Source of the DNA: Streptomyces sp. CMB-StM0423
GTDB taxonomy: Bacteria; Actinomycetota; Actinomycetes; Streptomycetales; Streptomycetaceae
Direction: 5' to 3'
DNA: 64,000 nt
Assembly (NCBI RefSeq): GCF_002847285.1
Contig: NZ_CP025407.1
Location: 3,102,501-3,166,500 of the forward strand
Shown: positions 34,931-45,128 of the stretch, in pieces
Layout of the letters: every line of letters starts with the position of its first letter
Position numbering within the stretch: position 1 is the first letter of the stretch
Position numbers and translations under genes: made by a program
Notes under the pieces: generated by a model
What the model saw: only the letters and a program-made list of their open reading frames with translations
What the model was told of the DNA's origin: nothing
The model's database searches: none

Positions 34931-35893
34931 CTACGTGTCCTGGGCATCCTTCGCCGCCGCCGCCAGGCGGTCGAGCATCGCCGCCACCGCCGGCACCCGC
35001 GCCAGGTCCGGCAGCGTCAGCGCGACCACCTCCCGCCGCGCCTCCGGCATCAGCGGCACGGTGACGACCCCCCGCGGCGGCACCGCGCGCACCGCGAGCC
35101 CCGGCAGCACCGCGACCCCCAGCCCGGCGCGCACCAGGCCGACGACGGCGGGGTAGTCGTCGGTCGCGAAGTCGATACGGGGCGCGAAGCCGGCCCGTTC
35201 GCACAGCTCCACCAGATGCCGCCGGCACCGGGGGCAGCCCGCGATCACCGGCTCCGCGGCGAGTTCCGCCAGCTCCAGCCGGCCCGCCGCGGCGGCGGGG
35301 TGGCCCTCCGGCACGAGGCACAGCAGCCGGTCCGCGAGCAGCGGCCGTACGACGAGGCCGTCCCACCCGTCGACCCGGTCGCCGGCGGCACCGGCGCCCG
35401 CGGCGGCGGCACCGCGCTCCGGCACGGTCCCGCCCGCGGGCGGGTAGTGGAACGCCAGCGCGATCTCGCACTCCCCCTCCCGCAGCATCTCCACCGACCG
35501 CGGCGGCTCCGCGTCCACCAGCGAGATCCGCGTACCCGGATGAGCCGCCCGCATCGCCGCCAGCGCGCCCGGCACGATCGTGGAGCTGCCGCTCGGGAAC
35601 GACACCAGCCGCACCCGTCCCGCGCGCAGCCCCGCGAGCGCCGCGACCTCGTCCTCGGCCGCGGCCAGCCCGGCGAGGATGCCGCCCGCGTGCCGTGCGA
35701 GGGCCTCCCCCGCCTCCGTCAGCCGCAGCTCGCGGCCGGCGCGGACGAGCAGCGGCGTGGCCGCCGTCTGCTCCAGCGCCTTCATCTGCTGGCTGACGGC
35801 GGGCTGGGTCAGGCCGAGTTCGCGGGCGGCGGCGGAGAACGAGCCGGTCGCGGCGACGGCCCGGAGAACGCGCAGGTGGCGGGCGTCGAACAT
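34931..35893 (-). CDS. LysR-family transcriptional regulator
   Basis: A 320-residue LTTR: N-terminal winged HTH (HLRVLRAVAATGSFSAAARELGLTQPAVSQQMKALE) and a C-terminal periplasmic-binding-type effector domain from about residue 90. The effector domain has an unusual CPRC motif near residue 220, possibly a redox pair or metal site. The start is ATG 35893, directly after GGAGGC, with TAGGCT six bases upstream. It is divergent from the MOSC gene, and LysR proteins often control the divergent neighbour. No inducer can be named. Confidence 0.9.
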   Translation of the reverse strand: MFDARHLRVLRAVAATGSFSAAARELGLTQPAVSQQMKALEQTAATPLLVRAGRELRLTEAGEALARHAGGILAGLAAAEDEVAALAGLRAGRVRLVSFPSGSSTIVPGALAAMRAAHPGTRISLVDAEPPRSVEMLREGECEIALAFHYPPAGGTVPERGAAAAGAGAAGDRVDGWDGLVVRPLLADRLLCLVPEGHPAAAAGRLELAELAAEPVIAGCPRCRRHLVELCERAGFAPRIDFATDDYPAVVGLVRAGLGVAVLPGLAVRAVPPRGVVTVPLMPEARREVVALTLPDLARVPAVAAMLDRLAAAAKDAQDT

Positions 35894-35945
35894 GCCTCCA
35901 GCCTAGGCGAGTCACGCGCTCGGGCAGGCGCGATCGGAAAGCTCG

Positions 35946-35975
35946 TTGAGCGTTGCCGGAAGGGGCGGTTACGGT
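35946..35975 (+). promoter_or_regulatory. Promoter of MOSC gene, leaderless
   Basis: TTGAGC, an 18-base spacer and TACGGT place the transcription start at the ATG 35982, six bases after the -10. The promoter lies between divergent genes and could be a target of the LysR protein. Confidence 0.5.
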
Positions 35976-35981
35976 CGGGGG

Positions 35982-36650
35982 ATGCAGGTGCTCTCCGTGA
36001 ACCTCGCCCGGCCGCAGACCGCGCCCGGCATCACCGACGCCCCGGGTTTCGTCACCGGCATCGACAAGCGCCCGGCCGACGGCCCCGTGCGCGTCGAGGA
36101 GCCCGGCCCCAAGGGCGTCGGCGGCAGCGCGCTCGCCGGTGACGTCGTCGGCGACCTGCGCCACCACGGGGGCACGTACCAGGCGGTGTACGCATTCGCG
36201 CGCGAAGACCTCGACATCTGGGGCGCGGAGCTGGACCGCGAGCTGCCGAACGGCGTCTTCGGCGAGAACCTGACCACCTCCGGCCTCGACGTCTGCGGCG
36301 CGCGGATCGGCGAGCGCTGGCGGATCGGCCCCGACCTGCTGCTGGAGGTCACCAGCTCGCGCATCCCCTGCCGCACGTTCGCCGGCTGGCTCGGCGAGCG
36401 GGGCTGGGTCAAGCGCTTCACGCAGGCGGCCCGCGCGGGCGCGTACCTGCGGGTGATCGAGCCGGGCGAGATCCGGGCCGGGGACGGGATCCGCATCGAG
36501 CACCGCCCGGACCACGAGGTGACCACCTCCTTCTGGTTCCGCGCGAGCACCCTGGAGCGGGAGTTGCTGCCCCGGCTCCTCGCCGCCGGGGACGCGCTGC
36601 ATCCGGAGTCCCTGGAGAAGGCCCGCAAGGCGGCGGCCCGCGCGTCCTGA
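35982..36650 (+). CDS. MOSC domain protein (YiiM type)
   Basis: The 222-residue protein has the MOSC core with NGVFGENLTTSGLDV and the Cys in SRIPCRTFAGWLG, the residue by which MOSC domains handle sulfur bound to molybdenum cofactor or to toxic N-hydroxylated substrates. It resembles YiiM-like stand-alone MOSC proteins (opening VLSVNLARPQTA, HHGGTYQAVYAFAREDLDIW). No ribosome-binding site is present, agreeing with a leaderless transcript. Its neighbour is a divergent LysR gene. Confidence 0.85.
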   Translation: MQVLSVNLARPQTAPGITDAPGFVTGIDKRPADGPVRVEEPGPKGVGGSALAGDVVGDLRHHGGTYQAVYAFAREDLDIWGAELDRELPNGVFGENLTTSGLDVCGARIGERWRIGPDLLLEVTSSRIPCRTFAGWLGERGWVKRFTQAARAGAYLRVIEPGEIRAGDGIRIEHRPDHEVTTSFWFRASTLERELLPRLLAAGDALHPESLEKARKAAARAS

Positions 36651-36741
36651 CGGCCGCGGTCCTCCGGGCCGACCCGGAGAGCGGGCTCAGGGTTCCCTCC
36701 GGGACGTACCCGTGCGATACCCGATGCCCGGTCGCCCGATA

Positions 36742-36759
36742 TGTCAGAAAACTCTGACA
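36742..36759. promoter_or_regulatory. Operator-like dyad touching the multicopper oxidase start
   Basis: TGTCAGA-AAAC-TCTGACA has perfect 7-bp arms and ends one base before the ATG 36761. It is AT-richer than its surroundings and looks like a TetR- or MerR-type operator. No regulator gene of that kind is adjacent. Confidence 0.45.
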
Positions 36760-36760
36760 C

Positions 36761-38329
36761 ATGAAAAAGACGAGTGGACCGAGACCGCGGCTCAAGCGCG
36801 TGCTCCTCGCCCTGACCGCGGTGGCGGTCGCGATCGTGACCGTGGTCGTCGGCGCCGGAGCATGGTTCTACGCGACCGCGGACGTCTCCACGGTCGGCAA
36901 GGTCGACTTCGCGAACGAGCTGCGGATACCGCCGCTGGAGGAGGGCGAGGTGGAGGCGGACGGCACCCGGGTCTTCCGGCTGGGGATGCGCGCGGGCGAG
37001 ACGGAGTTCAGGCCCGGCAGGACCACGCCGACCTGGGGGTTCACCAGCCCCGCCACGGCCGCCGACGAGCGGTGGCCCGGGACGTACCTCGGGCCGACGC
37101 TGCGCGCGGAGCGCGGCGAGAAGGTCCGCGTCGAGGTCGGCAACGGGCTCGACGAGCCGTCCACCGTCCACTGGCACGGCATGCACCTGCCCGCCGCCAT
37201 GGACGGCGGCCCGCACCAGATGGTCGGGGCCGGCGGCGAGTGGCGGCCCCACTGGACCGTCGACCAGCCCGCGGCCACCCTCTGGTACCACCCGCACCCG
37301 CACGGCCGGACGGAGCGGCACGTGCAGCGCGGGCTCGCCGGGATGTTCCTCGTCGACGACCCGGAGGCGCGCAAGCTCGGGCTCCCCGACGAGTACGGGG
37401 TGAACGACGTGCCCGTCGTCGTCCAGGACGTGCGCTTCGACGGCGACCGGTTCGACCACGGCCACCGGATGATGGCGAACACCGGCTTCCTGGGCGACGA
37501 GACGATGGTCAACGGCACCCTCGCCCCCTACCAGGAGGTACGCGACGAGGTCGTCCGGCTGCGGCTGCTCAACGCCTCCACCGCGCGCGTCTACGACTTC
37601 GGCTTCGCCGACGACCGCGGCTTCGACCTCGTCGGCACCGACGGCGGCCTGCTCGGCGCCCCGTACCGCACCGACCGCGTGCTGCTCTCCCCCGGCGAAC
37701 GCGCCGAGATCCTGGTGCGGATGCGGCCGGGCGAGCGGACCGTCCTGCGCAGCAGCCCGCCGGGCGGCGGCGACTTCTGGCAGTCCCGCTTCGCGGGCGG
37801 CGACGACTCCTTCGACGTGCTGGAGCTGCGCGCCGCCGGCACCCTGCGCCCGGCGCCCGCCGTGCCGGCGCGGTTCGGGGACGTCGAGCTGCCCGATCCG
37901 GCCGACGCCTCCCGCGAACGCCACTTCGACCTGCAAACGAGCGGCATCAACGGACAGCCGATGGCGATGGACCGCATCGACGCCACCGTCGAGCGGGGCG
38001 CGACCGAGATCTGGACGGTGCGCAACCGGGACGGCATCACGCACAACTTCCACGTCCACGACGTGCAGTTCCGGGTGCTGGAGGTGGACGGCGCACCGCC
38101 GCCGCCGGAGCTGCGCGGGCGGAAGGACACGGTGTACGTACCGAACGGGCGGGAGGTGAGGCTCGTGCTGCGCTTCGACGGGCCGCCCGACCCGGACGTG
38201 CCGTACATGTACCACTGCCATCTGCTGTCGCACGAGGACGGCGGGATGATGGGCCAGTTCGCGGTCGTGAACCCGGGTGAGAAGGCCGGGCGGCCGCCGG
38301 GCGGGGGCGACGGGCATGCCGGGCACTGA
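36761..38329 (+). CDS. Multicopper oxidase, membrane-anchored
   Basis: The 522-residue protein starts with an N-terminal membrane anchor or signal (VLLALTAVAVAIVTVVVGAGAWF) and three cupredoxin domains. All copper-ligand motifs are present: HWHGMHLP, WYHPHPHG, HNFHVHDVQF and the type-1 site YHCHLLSHEDGGMM. This is the CueO/CotA/bilirubin oxidase layout; such enzymes oxidise Cu(I), phenols or bilirubin on the cell surface. No TAT twin-Arg motif is obvious, only KTSGPRPRLKR before the helix. A dyad abuts the start codon. Copper detoxification is plausible, but no copper genes are adjacent. Confidence 0.9.
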   Translation: MKKTSGPRPRLKRVLLALTAVAVAIVTVVVGAGAWFYATADVSTVGKVDFANELRIPPLEEGEVEADGTRVFRLGMRAGETEFRPGRTTPTWGFTSPATAADERWPGTYLGPTLRAERGEKVRVEVGNGLDEPSTVHWHGMHLPAAMDGGPHQMVGAGGEWRPHWTVDQPAATLWYHPHPHGRTERHVQRGLAGMFLVDDPEARKLGLPDEYGVNDVPVVVQDVRFDGDRFDHGHRMMANTGFLGDETMVNGTLAPYQEVRDEVVRLRLLNASTARVYDFGFADDRGFDLVGTDGGLLGAPYRTDRVLLSPGERAEILVRMRPGERTVLRSSPPGGGDFWQSRFAGGDDSFDVLELRAAGTLRPAPAVPARFGDVELPDPADASRERHFDLQTSGINGQPMAMDRIDATVERGATEIWTVRNRDGITHNFHVHDVQFRVLEVDGAPPPPELRGRKDTVYVPNGREVRLVLRFDGPPDPDVPYMYHCHLLSHEDGGMMGQFAVVNPGEKAGRPPGGGDGHAGH

Positions 38330-38373
38330 CCGGGCGCACCCGCCGGGTCTGACCGGGTGCCGATCGCGCCCGC

Positions 38374-38379
38374 TAGCGT
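38374..38379 (+). promoter_or_regulatory. -10 element of SDR gene, leaderless
   Basis: TAGCGT lies six bases before the ATG 38386, so transcription should start at or next to the first codon. No ribosome-binding site is present. Confidence 0.5.
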
Positions 38380-38385
38380 GCGGAC

Positions 38386-39165
38386 ATGACGACTGCGCTG
38401 ATTACGGGATCGACGGCCGGCCTTGGTGCCGCCTTCGCGCGCCGGCTGGCGGCTTCCGGGTACGACCTGGTGCTCGTCGCCAGGACGGCGGAACGGCTGC
38501 ACGAACAGGCCGCGGAGCTGCACGAGCGGTACGGCGTGGAGACGTCGGTGCTGCCCGCGGACCTGGCGACGGAGGAGGGCATCGCGGCGGTGGCGAAGCG
38601 CCTCGGCGAGGCCGGCGCAGGGCAGCCGGTGGACCTGCTGGTCAACAACGCGGGGTTCGGGCTGAAGGGGCGCTTCCTCCAGGTGACGCTCGCCGACGAG
38701 CTGACGATGCTGAAGGTGCACTGCGAGGCGGTGCTGCGGCTGACGACGGCCGCGGCGGCGGCGATGCGGGAACGGTCGCGGGGTGCGGTGGTGAACGTCG
38801 CGTCGGTGGCGGCGTTCGTGCCGCGGGGGACGTACGGGGCGAGCAAGTCGTGGGTCGTGCAGTTCACGCAGGGCGTGGCGCGGGACCTGGCGGGGAGCGG
38901 GGTGCGGCTGATGGTGCTGTGCCCGGGGTTCGTCAGGACGGAGTTCCACGAGCGGGCGGGGATGGGGACGGACAACATCCCGGGGTGGATGTGGCTGGAC
39001 GCGGACAAGGTGGTGGCGGAGGGGCTACGGGACCTGAGGCGGGGTCGTACGGTGTCGATCCCTGATCCGCGGTACAAGGCGCTGATGGGGGCGGCGAAGC
39101 TGGTGCCGCGGGGGCTGCTGGGGCGGGTGTCGACGGGGGCGGGCCGCAAGTACGGTCCGCAGTAG
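38386..39165 (+). CDS. Short-chain dehydrogenase/reductase
   Basis: The 259-residue classical SDR has the cofactor loop TGSTAGLGAAFA, NNAGFG, the active Ser in VASVAAF and the YGASK Tyr-Lys pair. It belongs to the branch annotated as DltE-like or acyl-ketoreductase; the substrate is unknown. The transcript is probably leaderless. A 20-bp terminator (39327-39370) follows between it and convergent groEL. Confidence 0.87.
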   Translation: MTTALITGSTAGLGAAFARRLAASGYDLVLVARTAERLHEQAAELHERYGVETSVLPADLATEEGIAAVAKRLGEAGAGQPVDLLVNNAGFGLKGRFLQVTLADELTMLKVHCEAVLRLTTAAAAAMRERSRGAVVNVASVAAFVPRGTYGASKSWVVQFTQGVARDLAGSGVRLMVLCPGFVRTEFHERAGMGTDNIPGWMWLDADKVVAEGLRDLRRGRTVSIPDPRYKALMGAAKLVPRGLLGRVSTGAGRKYGPQ

Positions 39166-39205
39166 GGCGTTGGGTCCGCCCCGGCACCGTGGCGGGAGGG
39201 TTGTT

Positions 39206-39290
39206 CCCCGACCCCGCCCCTTCCCGGAACCCGGGGGGCTCCGCCCCCGAGACCCCGGCCCCTCGCGGCTCCGCCGCACCGGGGGGCCGC
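39206..39290. repeat. Streptomyces-style intergenic GC repeat
   Basis: Sequence of the type CCCGCCCCTTCCCGGAACCC then GGGGCTCCGCCCCGAGACCCC (with a small change here, GGGGGGCTCCGCCCCC) is a widely dispersed intergenic repeat in Streptomyces, as I recall it. It can fold into a GGGGCTCCGCCCC hairpin. Its role is unknown. Confidence 0.35.
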
Positions 39291-39326
39291 CGGCCTCCGG
39301 CCAGGGCCGGGGCGGGCGGACGGCAT

Positions 39327-39370
39327 ACGCCGCAGGGCCCCGCCTCCTGGGAGGCGGGGCCCTGCGGCGT
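39327..39370. terminator. Bidirectional terminator between SDR and groEL
   Basis: ACGCCGCAGGGCCCCGCCTC and its perfect complement pair around CTGG, a 20-bp stem. It sits between the convergent SDR and groEL genes. Confidence 0.88.
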
Positions 39371-39391
39371 GGTGCTCGTACCGACCGGTGG

Positions 39392-41026
<1,635 letters not shown>

Positions 41027-41135
41027 TCAAAGGGCGCCGTAGGGAGCGCCGACGCCCCGGCCCGTTTCGATATGTCCTGCTCGGCGAACGGATCCGGGGC
41101 GCGGCCTGGTTGGGAAGAAGCGGGAAGCGCCCCGA

Positions 41136-41444
41136 TTACTTCTCGATGATCGCGAGCACGTCGCGGGCAGAGAGGACGAGGTAGTCCTCGTTGTTGTACT
41201 TCACCTCGGTGCCGCCGTACTTGCTGTAGAGAACGACGTCGCCGACGGAGACGTCGAGCGGCAGCCGGTCGCCGTCCTCGAAGCGGCCCGGGCCGACGGC
41301 AAGGACGACGCCCTCCTGGGGCTTCTCCTTGGCGGTGTCCGGAATGACCAGGCCCGAGGCCGTGGTCTCCTCGGCGTCGAGCGGCTGGACCACGATGCGG
41401 TCCTCAAGCGGCTTGATGGCAACCTTGGTGCTGGCGGTCGTCAC
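41136..41444 (-). CDS. groES: 10-kDa co-chaperonin GroES
   Basis: The 102-residue co-chaperonin caps GroEL. It has the mobile-loop region ([20 protein letters not shown]) and the family end [33 protein letters not shown]. GTG 41444 is fixed by GGGGGAGG seven bases upstream. It leads the groES-groEL operon, 124 bases ahead of groEL, and its promoter overlaps two CIRCE elements bound by HrcA. Confidence 0.97.
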   Translation of the reverse strand: MTTASTKVAIKPLEDRIVVQPLDAEETTASGLVIPDTAKEKPQEGVVLAVGPGRFEDGDRLPLDVSVGDVVLYSKYGGTEVKYNNEDYLVLSARDVLAIIEK

Positions 41445-41545
41445 GATCCGACCTCCCCCTTCGGAGATCTCGCGGGGTTGAATGTCTGGGGTGGCGACCC
41501 TGGAGGACCCGTCGTCGCGGGTGCCGGATCCGCCTCGTCGCTGTG

Positions 41546-41572
41546 TTGGCACTCTCCCTGGGGGAGTGCCAG
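41546..41572. promoter_or_regulatory. CIRCE element, proximal (HrcA operator)
   Basis: TTGGCACTC-N9-GAGTGCCAG, with one change per arm from the consensus TTAGCACTC-N9-GAGTGCTAA. It lies just downstream of the groES -10. Confidence 0.9.
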
Positions 41573-41577
41573 AGCCG

Positions 41578-41607
41578 AGGTTATGCCGCCCTTTAGCACT
41601 CGGTCAA
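41578..41607 (-). promoter_or_regulatory. groES promoter
   Basis: On the minus strand TTGACC, an 18-base spacer and TAACCT, 134 bases before the groES start. The -35 and spacer lie within the distal CIRCE element, and the start region runs into the proximal one, so HrcA would block it. Confidence 0.65.
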
Positions 41608-41619
41608 GCCGAGTGCCAG
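41593..41619. promoter_or_regulatory. CIRCE element, distal (HrcA operator)
   Basis: TTAGCACTC-N9-GAGTGCCAG, the left arm exactly consensus and the right arm one base off. It overlaps the -35 region of groES. Confidence 0.92.
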
Positions 41620-41680
41620 ATTGCCACCCGCGTCGCCCGCCGCCGGCCGTACAGTCGTACGAGCCGCGCCCCCGCCCGCG

Positions 41681-42616
41681 TCACATGTAGTCCTCAAGAC
41701 GGGCCACCGTGAAGCCCTGCCGCTGGACTTCCCGTAGGAACTCCGCCACCACGTCCGTCATCGTCCGCCCGCCCTGCTGCTCAGGACCCCGGAAGTGCGC
41801 CAGCACGATGTCGCCGGGGCGCAGCCGGTCGCCGCTGCGGTACTCCAGGCCGCCCGCCTTCATGTCGGCCCGCCACAGCGGCATCGCGCGCACCCCGCAG
41901 GAGGCGGCGGCCCGCAGCGTCGCCTCGTCGTACGTGCCGTAGGGCGGCCGGAAGAGCGTCGGGCGGACGCCGAAGGCAGCGGCGACCCGCTCCTGCTGGC
42001 GGCAGATCTGGCGGCGCTGTCCGGCGTACGGGAGGGAGGTGAGGTCGGGGTGGGTGAGAGTGTGGCCGTGAACGGAGTTGCCGAGGCGCCGCAGTTCCTC
42101 GAAGTAGCCGTAGTCCCCGCCGGCCGCGGAGTCGGAGAGGAACATGCTGAACGGCAGCCGCAGATCGGCCGCCATCCGGATCAGCTCGGGGTCCTTGTCC
42201 CAGCCATCGTCGATCGTGAGGAAGACGACCTTGTCCCGCGTCGGCACCCGGCCCGCGACCGCCGGCAGCCCGGACTCCCCCGGCCGCACCGGGCGGCTCG
42301 CGGGGGGCGTGGGCGGGGCGGCGAGCGGGCGGTCGAGGCCCCAGCGGCGGTACGCCTCGGGGCCGCCGGCGCGGGCGACGTCCTTGCGGGTTGTGCCGTC
42401 ACCGCCGGGCAGCGCCCGCGGCGTACGCCCCGCGTGCCGCGTGCCCGGCTTGCCGTCCGCCCGCCCGTCCCCGGGCGCCGCGGACTCCTCCGCGCTCTGC
42501 GGGAACCACTCCTCTGGCGGTCTGGCCGCGTCCGCGCAGGCGGTGAGCGCGAGCAGGCAGACGGCGGCTATCGCAGCGGCTGACGACCGCCGCCCGGAGC
42601 GGCGGGTGCGCCTCAT
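41681..42616 (-). CDS. Polysaccharide deacetylase lipoprotein (second of pair)
   Basis: The 311-residue protein has a signal peptide with lipobox (VCLLALTACAD), a Pro-rich linker and a NodB domain with LTIDDGW (catalytic Asp-Asp), HGHTLTHPDL (metal His) and RPPYGTYDE. It should remove acetyl groups from peptidoglycan or another envelope polysaccharide outside the membrane. It overlaps the upstream paralogue by four bases (ATGA) and shares its domain order and the C-terminal RLEDYM/RLEDYV ending, so it is a tandem duplicate. Confidence 0.92.
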   Translation of the reverse strand: MRRTRRSGRRSSAAAIAAVCLLALTACADAARPPEEWFPQSAEESAAPGDGRADGKPGTRHAGRTPRALPGGDGTTRKDVARAGGPEAYRRWGLDRPLAAPPTPPASRPVRPGESGLPAVAGRVPTRDKVVFLTIDDGWDKDPELIRMAADLRLPFSMFLSDSAAGGDYGYFEELRRLGNSVHGHTLTHPDLTSLPYAGQRRQICRQQERVAAAFGVRPTLFRPPYGTYDEATLRAAASCGVRAMPLWRADMKAGGLEYRSGDRLRPGDIVLAHFRGPEQQGGRTMTDVVAEFLREVQRQGFTVARLEDYM

Positions 42617-43545
42617 ACGTAGTCCTCCAAGCGGGCAACGGCGAAGCCCTCGTCGTTCGCCTTACGGAGCACCGTACGGAGCATATCGGTCATCGTGCCG
42701 CCGAATTCGGAAGGTCCTTCGAAGTGGGTGAGCACGATATCGCCGGGGTGGAAAGCGGTGTCCGCGCGGGAGTACGTCCAGCGCCCCGGGAACGCCTCCT
42801 GCTGCCAGAGCGGTACGAGGCCGATGCCGCAGTCCTTCGCGGCGCGCAGGGTGTCGGCGTTGTAATTGCCGTACGGCGGCCGGAAGATCCGCGGCTTGGT
42901 GCCCATCTCGCGCTCCAGGACGCGCTGCTGGCCGCAGATCTCCTCGCGCTGGGCCTCGTAGGGCAGTTCGCGGAGGTTGGGGTGGTGGAGGGTGTGGTTG
43001 CTGACGGTGGTGCCGAGGTCGCGGAGGTCGCGGAAGTAGCCGTAGTCGTCGCGCGCGACCTCGTCGGCGAGGAAGGCGCTGACGGGCACGTCGAGTTCGC
43101 GCAGCATGCGCAGCAGCTCGGGGTCCTTGCGGTAGCCGTCGTCGATGGTCAGGAAGATCACGCGGTCGTCGGTCGGTACCCGGGTGATGACGGGCGGCAG
43201 GCCGGGGCCGCCGCCGTTCGCCTCGAAGCCGGGTTCGGTGGCGAGCGCGGGCTTGCTGCGCGGCGGGGCGGGCGGCAGCAGCGGGGTGGCGTCCAGGCCC
43301 CAGGTGCGGGCGGTGGCGAGCCGCTGCGCGTGGACGCGCCGCTGGTGCTGCGCGGTGCGGGCGAGCGCTCGGGCGGGGGCGGCGGCGAGGCCGCCGGCGA
43401 CGGCGGGCTTGGCGTCCCCGTAGGGGTGGGTGAGGGGGCGGGGGTGGTCGGGTCCGGCGGTACCCGAGGAGCAGGCGGAGGCGAGGAGCGCGGCGGTGAC
43501 GGCCAGGGCGAGGAGGCCGGTGCGGGGTCGGGCACGTGGGAGCAT
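42613..43545 (-). CDS. Polysaccharide deacetylase lipoprotein (first of pair)
   Basis: The 310-residue paralogue of the previous protein: lipobox ALLASACSS, linker, then LTIDDGYRKDPE, SNHTLHHPNL and RPPYGNYNAD of the NodB fold. ATG 43545 is preceded by AAGGA four bases away in an unusually AT-rich patch (ATTTTATCCTTTTG). The coupled pair suggests two related envelope activities expressed in fixed ratio. The metal His motif differs slightly from its twin (SNHTLHH versus HGHTLTH). Confidence 0.92.
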   Translation of the reverse strand: MLPRARPRTGLLALAVTAALLASACSSGTAGPDHPRPLTHPYGDAKPAVAGGLAAAPARALARTAQHQRRVHAQRLATARTWGLDATPLLPPAPPRSKPALATEPGFEANGGGPGLPPVITRVPTDDRVIFLTIDDGYRKDPELLRMLRELDVPVSAFLADEVARDDYGYFRDLRDLGTTVSNHTLHHPNLRELPYEAQREEICGQQRVLEREMGTKPRIFRPPYGNYNADTLRAAKDCGIGLVPLWQQEAFPGRWTYSRADTAFHPGDIVLTHFEGPSEFGGTMTDMLRTVLRKANDEGFAVARLEDYV

Positions 43546-43657
43546 TTTATCCTTTTGTCGTATTAGTTCCAGAGCCCGCATCCTGCCAGTACGGAACGGG
43601 GTGTCATGGCGCCACGCCGCACGGGCGCCCGCATGGCGGACAGCGGACAATGGGCCC

Positions 43658-44881
43658 ATGCACGGCCCCGACGCCCCCGACGACCCCCTCGCCGCCCTCC
43701 TCACCCCCGAGGGGCAGGCGCTCCTCGCCGAGCTGCGCGAGCACGATCCCGCCGACGAACTGGCCCTCGCCACCCGGCTGCGCCGCACCCACCCCGCGGA
43801 GCTGGTCTCCGCCGCGCTCGGACAGTCCCGGCTGCGGCAGCGGGCGGCGGCGAAGTTCGGGGCGGACGCCGCGCGGATGTACTTCACCCCCGACGGCGTC
43901 GAGCAGGCCACCCGTACGGCGGTGGCGGCGCACCGCGCGGCGCGGTTCGCGGCACTCGGCGTCGACCGGGTCGCCGACCTGTGCTGCGGCATCGGCGGCG
44001 ACGCGGTGGCGCTGGCGCGGGCCGGGATCGCGGTGCTCGCCGTCGACCGGGACCCGGCGGCGGCCGCCGCCGCGCGGGCCAACGCGGCGGCGCTGGGGGT
44101 CGCGGAGCTGGTCGAGGTGCGCTGCGCGGAGGTGGGGGACGTGGACATCTCCGGGTACGACGCGGTGTTCGTCGACCCGGCGCGGCGGGTGGGCGGCGGC
44201 GCCAGGGGGCGTACCCGCGTCTTCGACCCCGAGGCGTACTCACCGCCGCTGTCCTGGGCCGTCGAGGTCGCCGGCCGGGTCTCGCACGCCGCGCTGAAGG
44301 TCGCCCCCGGCATCCCGCACGAGGCGGTGCCGGACGCCGCGGAGGCGGAGTGGGTCTCCGACGCCGGCGACGTGAAGGAGGCCGTGCTCTGGTTCGGCGC
44401 TGCATCCGGCGCCGTCTTCCCCGGCGGCCGCCGCGCGACCCTGCTGCCCGCCGGCGCCACCCTCGCGGGCCGCGACCTGCCCGACCCGCCGCCGGGCCCC
44501 GTGGGGCGCTATCTGTACGAGCCGGACGGCGCCGTCATCCGCGCGCACCTCGTCGCCGAGGTGGCGGCGCAGGTCGGCGGGCGGCTGCTGGATCCCACCA
44601 TCGCGTACGTCACGGCAGACGACCCGGCGCGGACCCCGTACGCCACCGCGTACGAGATCACCGATACGCTCCCGTTCAACGTCAAGAAGCTCCGCGCCCT
44701 GCTGCGCGAACGCGGCGTCGGCAGCGTCACCGTCAAGAAGCGCGGTTCCGCCGTCGAGCCCGAGGAGCTGCGGCGCAAGCTGAAGCTCACCGGCCGGACC
44801 GCGGTGTCCTGCACCGTCTTCCTCACCCGGGTCGCCGGCGCCCCTACGGTGCTTCTGGGCCGTCCGGTCCCAGCGACGTGA
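43658..44881 (+). CDS. Class I SAM methyltransferase with THUMP-like domain
   Basis: The 407-residue protein has a Rossmann methyltransferase core (VADLCCGIGGDAVALARAG, VDRDP, and VFVDPARR for an NPPY-like site). A C-terminal THUMP-like domain follows (PFNVKKLRALLRERGVGSVTVKKRG, AEVEPEELRRKL-like). This points to RNA as substrate. ATG 43658 follows GACAAT by six bases, so the message may be leaderless. Its last 38 bases overlap the antisense end of the gene at 44844-45128. Confidence 0.85.
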   Translation: MHGPDAPDDPLAALLTPEGQALLAELREHDPADELALATRLRRTHPAELVSAALGQSRLRQRAAAKFGADAARMYFTPDGVEQATRTAVAAHRAARFAALGVDRVADLCCGIGGDAVALARAGIAVLAVDRDPAAAAAARANAAALGVAELVEVRCAEVGDVDISGYDAVFVDPARRVGGGARGRTRVFDPEAYSPPLSWAVEVAGRVSHAALKVAPGIPHEAVPDAAEAEWVSDAGDVKEAVLWFGAASGAVFPGGRRATLLPAGATLAGRDLPDPPPGPVGRYLYEPDGAVIRAHLVAEVAAQVGGRLLDPTIAYVTADDPARTPYATAYEITDTLPFNVKKLRALLRERGVGSVTVKKRGSAVEPEELRRKLKLTGRTAVSCTVFLTRVAGAPTVLLGRPVPAT

Positions 44882-45128
44882 ACCGCCAGCGGTGCACCGG
44901 CCGGGCCAGCAGACCGGGGTCCGGAGCCGGGAGTTCCGGCATGGCCGCCTCGCGGTTGCCGCAGCCCGCGTCCCACCAGGTGATGACCAGCACCCGGTCC
45001 CCCGGCGCGCGGAACGTCTCGCGCCGCAGCGGCCGGACGGGCAGGCGCTGCGCCCGCGCCCACGCCAGCAGCTCGTCGCCGCGCCCGGCCGCGGCCCTGG
45101 CCTCCCACATCTGCGCGATGACGGTCAC
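44844..45128 (-). CDS. Small protein coupled to tsaD, unknown
   Basis: The 94-residue protein ([29 protein letters not shown]..., then [23 protein letters not shown]) begins with a GTG overlapping the tsaD stop (GTGA), so it is translationally coupled. Its fold resembles a ferredoxin-like alpha/beta module. Function is unknown, but constant linkage would tie it to t6A or ribosome-associated work (inference). Its 3' end overlaps the convergent methyltransferase gene by 38 bases. Confidence 0.65.
   Translation of the reverse strand: MTVIAQMWEARAAAGRGDELLAWARAQRLPVRPLRRETFRAPGDRVLVITWWDAGCGNREAAMPELPAPDPGLLARPVHRWRFTSLGPDGPEAP

Noticed and set aside
42625..44460. Fusion of the first deacetylase with a long upstream extension
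   Set aside because: The frame is open far upstream but the extension is antisense to the methyltransferase gene. A ribosome-binding site and lipobox signal peptide mark ATG 43545 as the real start.
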